From JAUWCW01 sp030609125 [NCBI: Candidatus Rokuibacteriota bacterium] (lineage in GTDB: Bacteria > JAUVQV01), in the NCBI GenBank assembly GCA_030609125.1, contig JAUWCW010000058.1, forward strand, positions 1-9,279: a DNA stretch of 9,279 nucleotides, given 5' to 3'. The notes under the pieces were generated by a model. That model was given only the letters and a program-made list of their open reading frames with translations. It searched no databases and had not been told where the DNA came from. Shown one piece after another: positions 7,744-9,279 of the stretch (its first letter is position 1; every line of letters begins with the position of its first letter). The translations under genes and the position numbers were made by a program.

Positions 7744-8390
7744 TCATCACCCGGTCGAAGGCTCTCGAGTCTATTGAAAGAAGTCTTGCTCCGCACCGGA
7801 AGGTCTCAGTCATCGGCTGCGGCCTCTGCGCCGCCACCTGCGAGACGGGGGGTGAGAAGGAGGTGCGGCAGATCGCCCGCCTGCTCGGCGAGAAGGGCAA
7901 GCAGGTCCCGGCAGAGCTCATGGTTGACGGGGTCTGCCACAAGCGGCTCCTGGAGCTGCTCGCCCGCAGGGAGAAAGGGCGCCTCGACGGGACGGAGGCC
8001 ATCCTGATACTTGCCTGCGGAAGCGGGGTACAGACAGCGGCGGAGGTCTTCGATCTGCCTGTCATCGCCGGTCTGGACACTCTCTTTCTCGGCCAGATCA
8101 GGCGCCATGGGGATTTCCGCGAGGTATGCAGCCTCTGCGGCGACTGCATCCTCGACGGCGACGCGTCCATCTGCCCCATCACCCGCTGCCCGAAAAGTCT
8201 CGTCAACGGGCCCTGCGGTGGCGCTGAAGAAGGCGCCTGCGAGGTGATACGCGAAAACCGCTGCGCCTGGATAGAGATTTACGAAGAGCGGTCCCGCCGC
8301 GGATCCCTGGACGCCCTGAAAGAGATTCGATCGCCCCGGGATCACTCCCGCCACACGAGGCCGGGACGCGTGAAGACCTCCCGGAGCTGA
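7740..8390 (+). CDS. metV: MetV-type cysteine-rich partner of methylene-THF reductase
   Basis: Resembles the MTHFR C-terminal (MetV) family, which in acetogens such as Moorella forms a complex with MetF and binds iron-sulfur clusters that carry electrons to the flavin of MetF. The 216-residue protein has 13 cysteines: C27, C30 and C34 in [10 protein letters not shown]66; C93; C130, C133 and C136 in CSLCGDC; C145 and C150 in CPITRC; C159 in LVNGPCGG; C167; C175. The phrase VNGPCGG...GACEV is the family hallmark, and the soluble sequence has no signal peptide or membrane segment. The last 35 or so residues are basic and low in complexity and look like a tail. ATG 7740 overlaps the folD stop, and metF follows at once, as expected for metVF. 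The electron donor is not visible here. Confidence 0.85.
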   Translation: MIITRSKALESIERSLAPHRKVSVIGCGLCAATCETGGEKEVRQIARLLGEKGKQVPAELMVDGVCHKRLLELLARREKGRLDGTEAILILACGSGVQTAAEVFDLPVIAGLDTLFLGQIRRHGDFREVCSLCGDCILDGDASICPITRCPKSLVNGPCGGAEEGACEVIRENRCAWIEIYEERSRRGSLDALKEIRSPRDHSRHTRPGRVKTSRS

Positions 8391-8424
8391 GACCGGGGAT
8401 GTGAGGGGCACGACGCGCAAAGAA

Positions 8425-9279
8425 ATGACACCGTTCGAGAAGAGCCTGCGGGAAGGCCGGTTCACCCTCACCGTCGAGCTCTCTCCACCCAAGGGGACCG
8501 ACGTGTCGGCCCTCATCAGGAATACCCGCTCTCTTCTGCCCCACGCAACCGCCTTCAACGTGACGGACAACCAGAGCGCCGTCATGCACCTGTCGTCCCT
8601 CGGCGCCGCCCGGCTCGTGCGGGAGACCGGAGGAGACGTCATCTTTCAGGTCACCGGCCGCGACCGCAACCGCCTGGCCCTGCAGTCGGATCTTCTCGCC
8701 GCCTCGGTGCTCGGCATTGGCAACGTCCTCGCCCTGACGGGAGACCACGTGACCTGCGGAGATCACCCCGGCGCCAAGCCGGTCTTCGACCTCGATTCGG
8801 TTCACATTCTCCAGGCCGTCAGGGAGCTCAACGAAGGACGCGATCTGGCCGGCAATGCCCTCCAGGGGGCCACGGATCTCTTTTCGGGAGCCGCCGTGGC
8901 TCCGGAGTACGAGCCGTTCGATCTGCAGTGGCTCAAGTTCGAGAAGAAGGTGGAGTCCGGGGCCGGATTCTTTCAGACCCAGGCGGTCTTTTCCCCCAGC
9001 GCTCTCGAGAGGCTCGTGAAGCGCGCTTCCGCCCTGCCGGTCTACATCCTGGCAGGCGTGCTCCTGCTGAAGTCCCCCGCCATGGCCACGTACATCAACC
9101 GCCGCGTCCCCGGCCTGAACGTACCGGAAAACATCGTTCAGCGCCTCGCTGAAGCCGCCGACCCGCTGCAGGAGGGAATCTCCATTGCCGCGGAGCAGAT
9201 AGCCATGTTCAGGGACATGTGTCACGGCGTTCACCTCATGACGGCGGGGCGGGAAGATCTGGCCGTGAAAATTCTGGGC
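8425..9279 (+). CDS. metF: 5,10-methylene-THF reductase, 3' end cut by window
   Basis: Flavoprotein that reduces 5,10-methylene-THF to 5-methyl-THF, for methionine synthesis or the methyl branch of the Wood-Ljungdahl pathway. The frame stays open to the last base: 285 residues are seen, and the family is about 290-310, so only a few are likely missing. Motifs: VELSPPKGTD with the family Glu at E18, the folate/flavin-binding LTGDH with D107, the strand GFFQTQAVF (181-189), and CHGVHLM near the end (266-272). Two starts are possible. ATG 8425 matches the family N-terminus but has only a weak AAAGA ahead of it; GTG 8401, in frame, would add eight residues and leave only 10 bases after metV. The short, MetV-associated form differs from the stand-alone E. 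coli enzyme. Confidence 0.9.
   Translation, partial: MTPFEKSLREGRFTLTVELSPPKGTDVSALIRNTRSLLPHATAFNVTDNQSAVMHLSSLGAARLVRETGGDVIFQVTGRDRNRLALQSDLLAASVLGIGNVLALTGDHVTCGDHPGAKPVFDLDSVHILQAVRELNEGRDLAGNALQGATDLFSGAAVAPEYEPFDLQWLKFEKKVESGAGFFQTQAVFSPSALERLVKRASALPVYILAGVLLLKSPAMATYINRRVPGLNVPENIVQRLAEAADPLQEGISIAAEQIAMFRDMCHGVHLMTAGREDLAVKILG

Overview
The window is a compact, single-direction stretch of bacterial chromosome, G+C rich, in which nearly every base from 300 to the right edge is coding. It holds nine genes on the + strand, the last cut by the window end. In order: glyA (serine hydroxymethyltransferase), a dCMP deaminase, nrdR (repressor of ribonucleotide reductase genes), ntrY-type sensor kinase, ntrX-type sigma-54 activator, folE (GTP cyclohydrolase I), folD (methylene-THF dehydrogenase/cyclohydrolase), a cysteine-rich MetV-type protein, and metF (methylene-THF reductase). 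Codon use and composition look uniform, and I see no mobile element, CRISPR array, tRNA, rRNA or pseudogene.

The order glyA - dCMP deaminase - nrdR, an NtrYX pair with an intact GAFTGA loop, and a split MetV/MetF reductase fit an anaerobic, Desulfobacterota-like (former Deltaproteobacteria) organism that runs the methyl branch of the Wood-Ljungdahl pathway, as acetogens and some sulfate reducers do. This placement is inference from gene content; no marker gene for taxonomy is present.

Layout: 1-299 is a non-coding control region. It has a TTGACA-containing promoter-like element pointing left out of the window, a stable hairpin, and an extended -10 element (TGCTATAAT) about 75 bases before glyA. 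300-2549 is the glyA/dCMP deaminase/nrdR block, with overlapping stops and starts. 2602-6217 is the ntrYX two-component system. A 76-base gap, the largest between genes, precedes the folE-folD-metV-metF block (6294 to the end), where folE/folD and folD/metV overlap.

Functionally most genes meet at 5,10-methylene-THF. FolE starts pterin synthesis for the cofactor. GlyA loads one-carbon units from serine, FolD interconverts methenyl- and methylene-THF, and MetV/MetF take methylene-THF to methyl-THF. dCMP deaminase makes dUMP, the other substrate of thymidylate synthase, and NrdR controls dNTP supply. NtrYX is the outlier and may regulate this cluster or simply be carried within it. I found no convincing novel system. 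The points most worth checking are the NtrYX placement, a changed triphosphate-binding motif in FolE, and the MetV/MetF pair.
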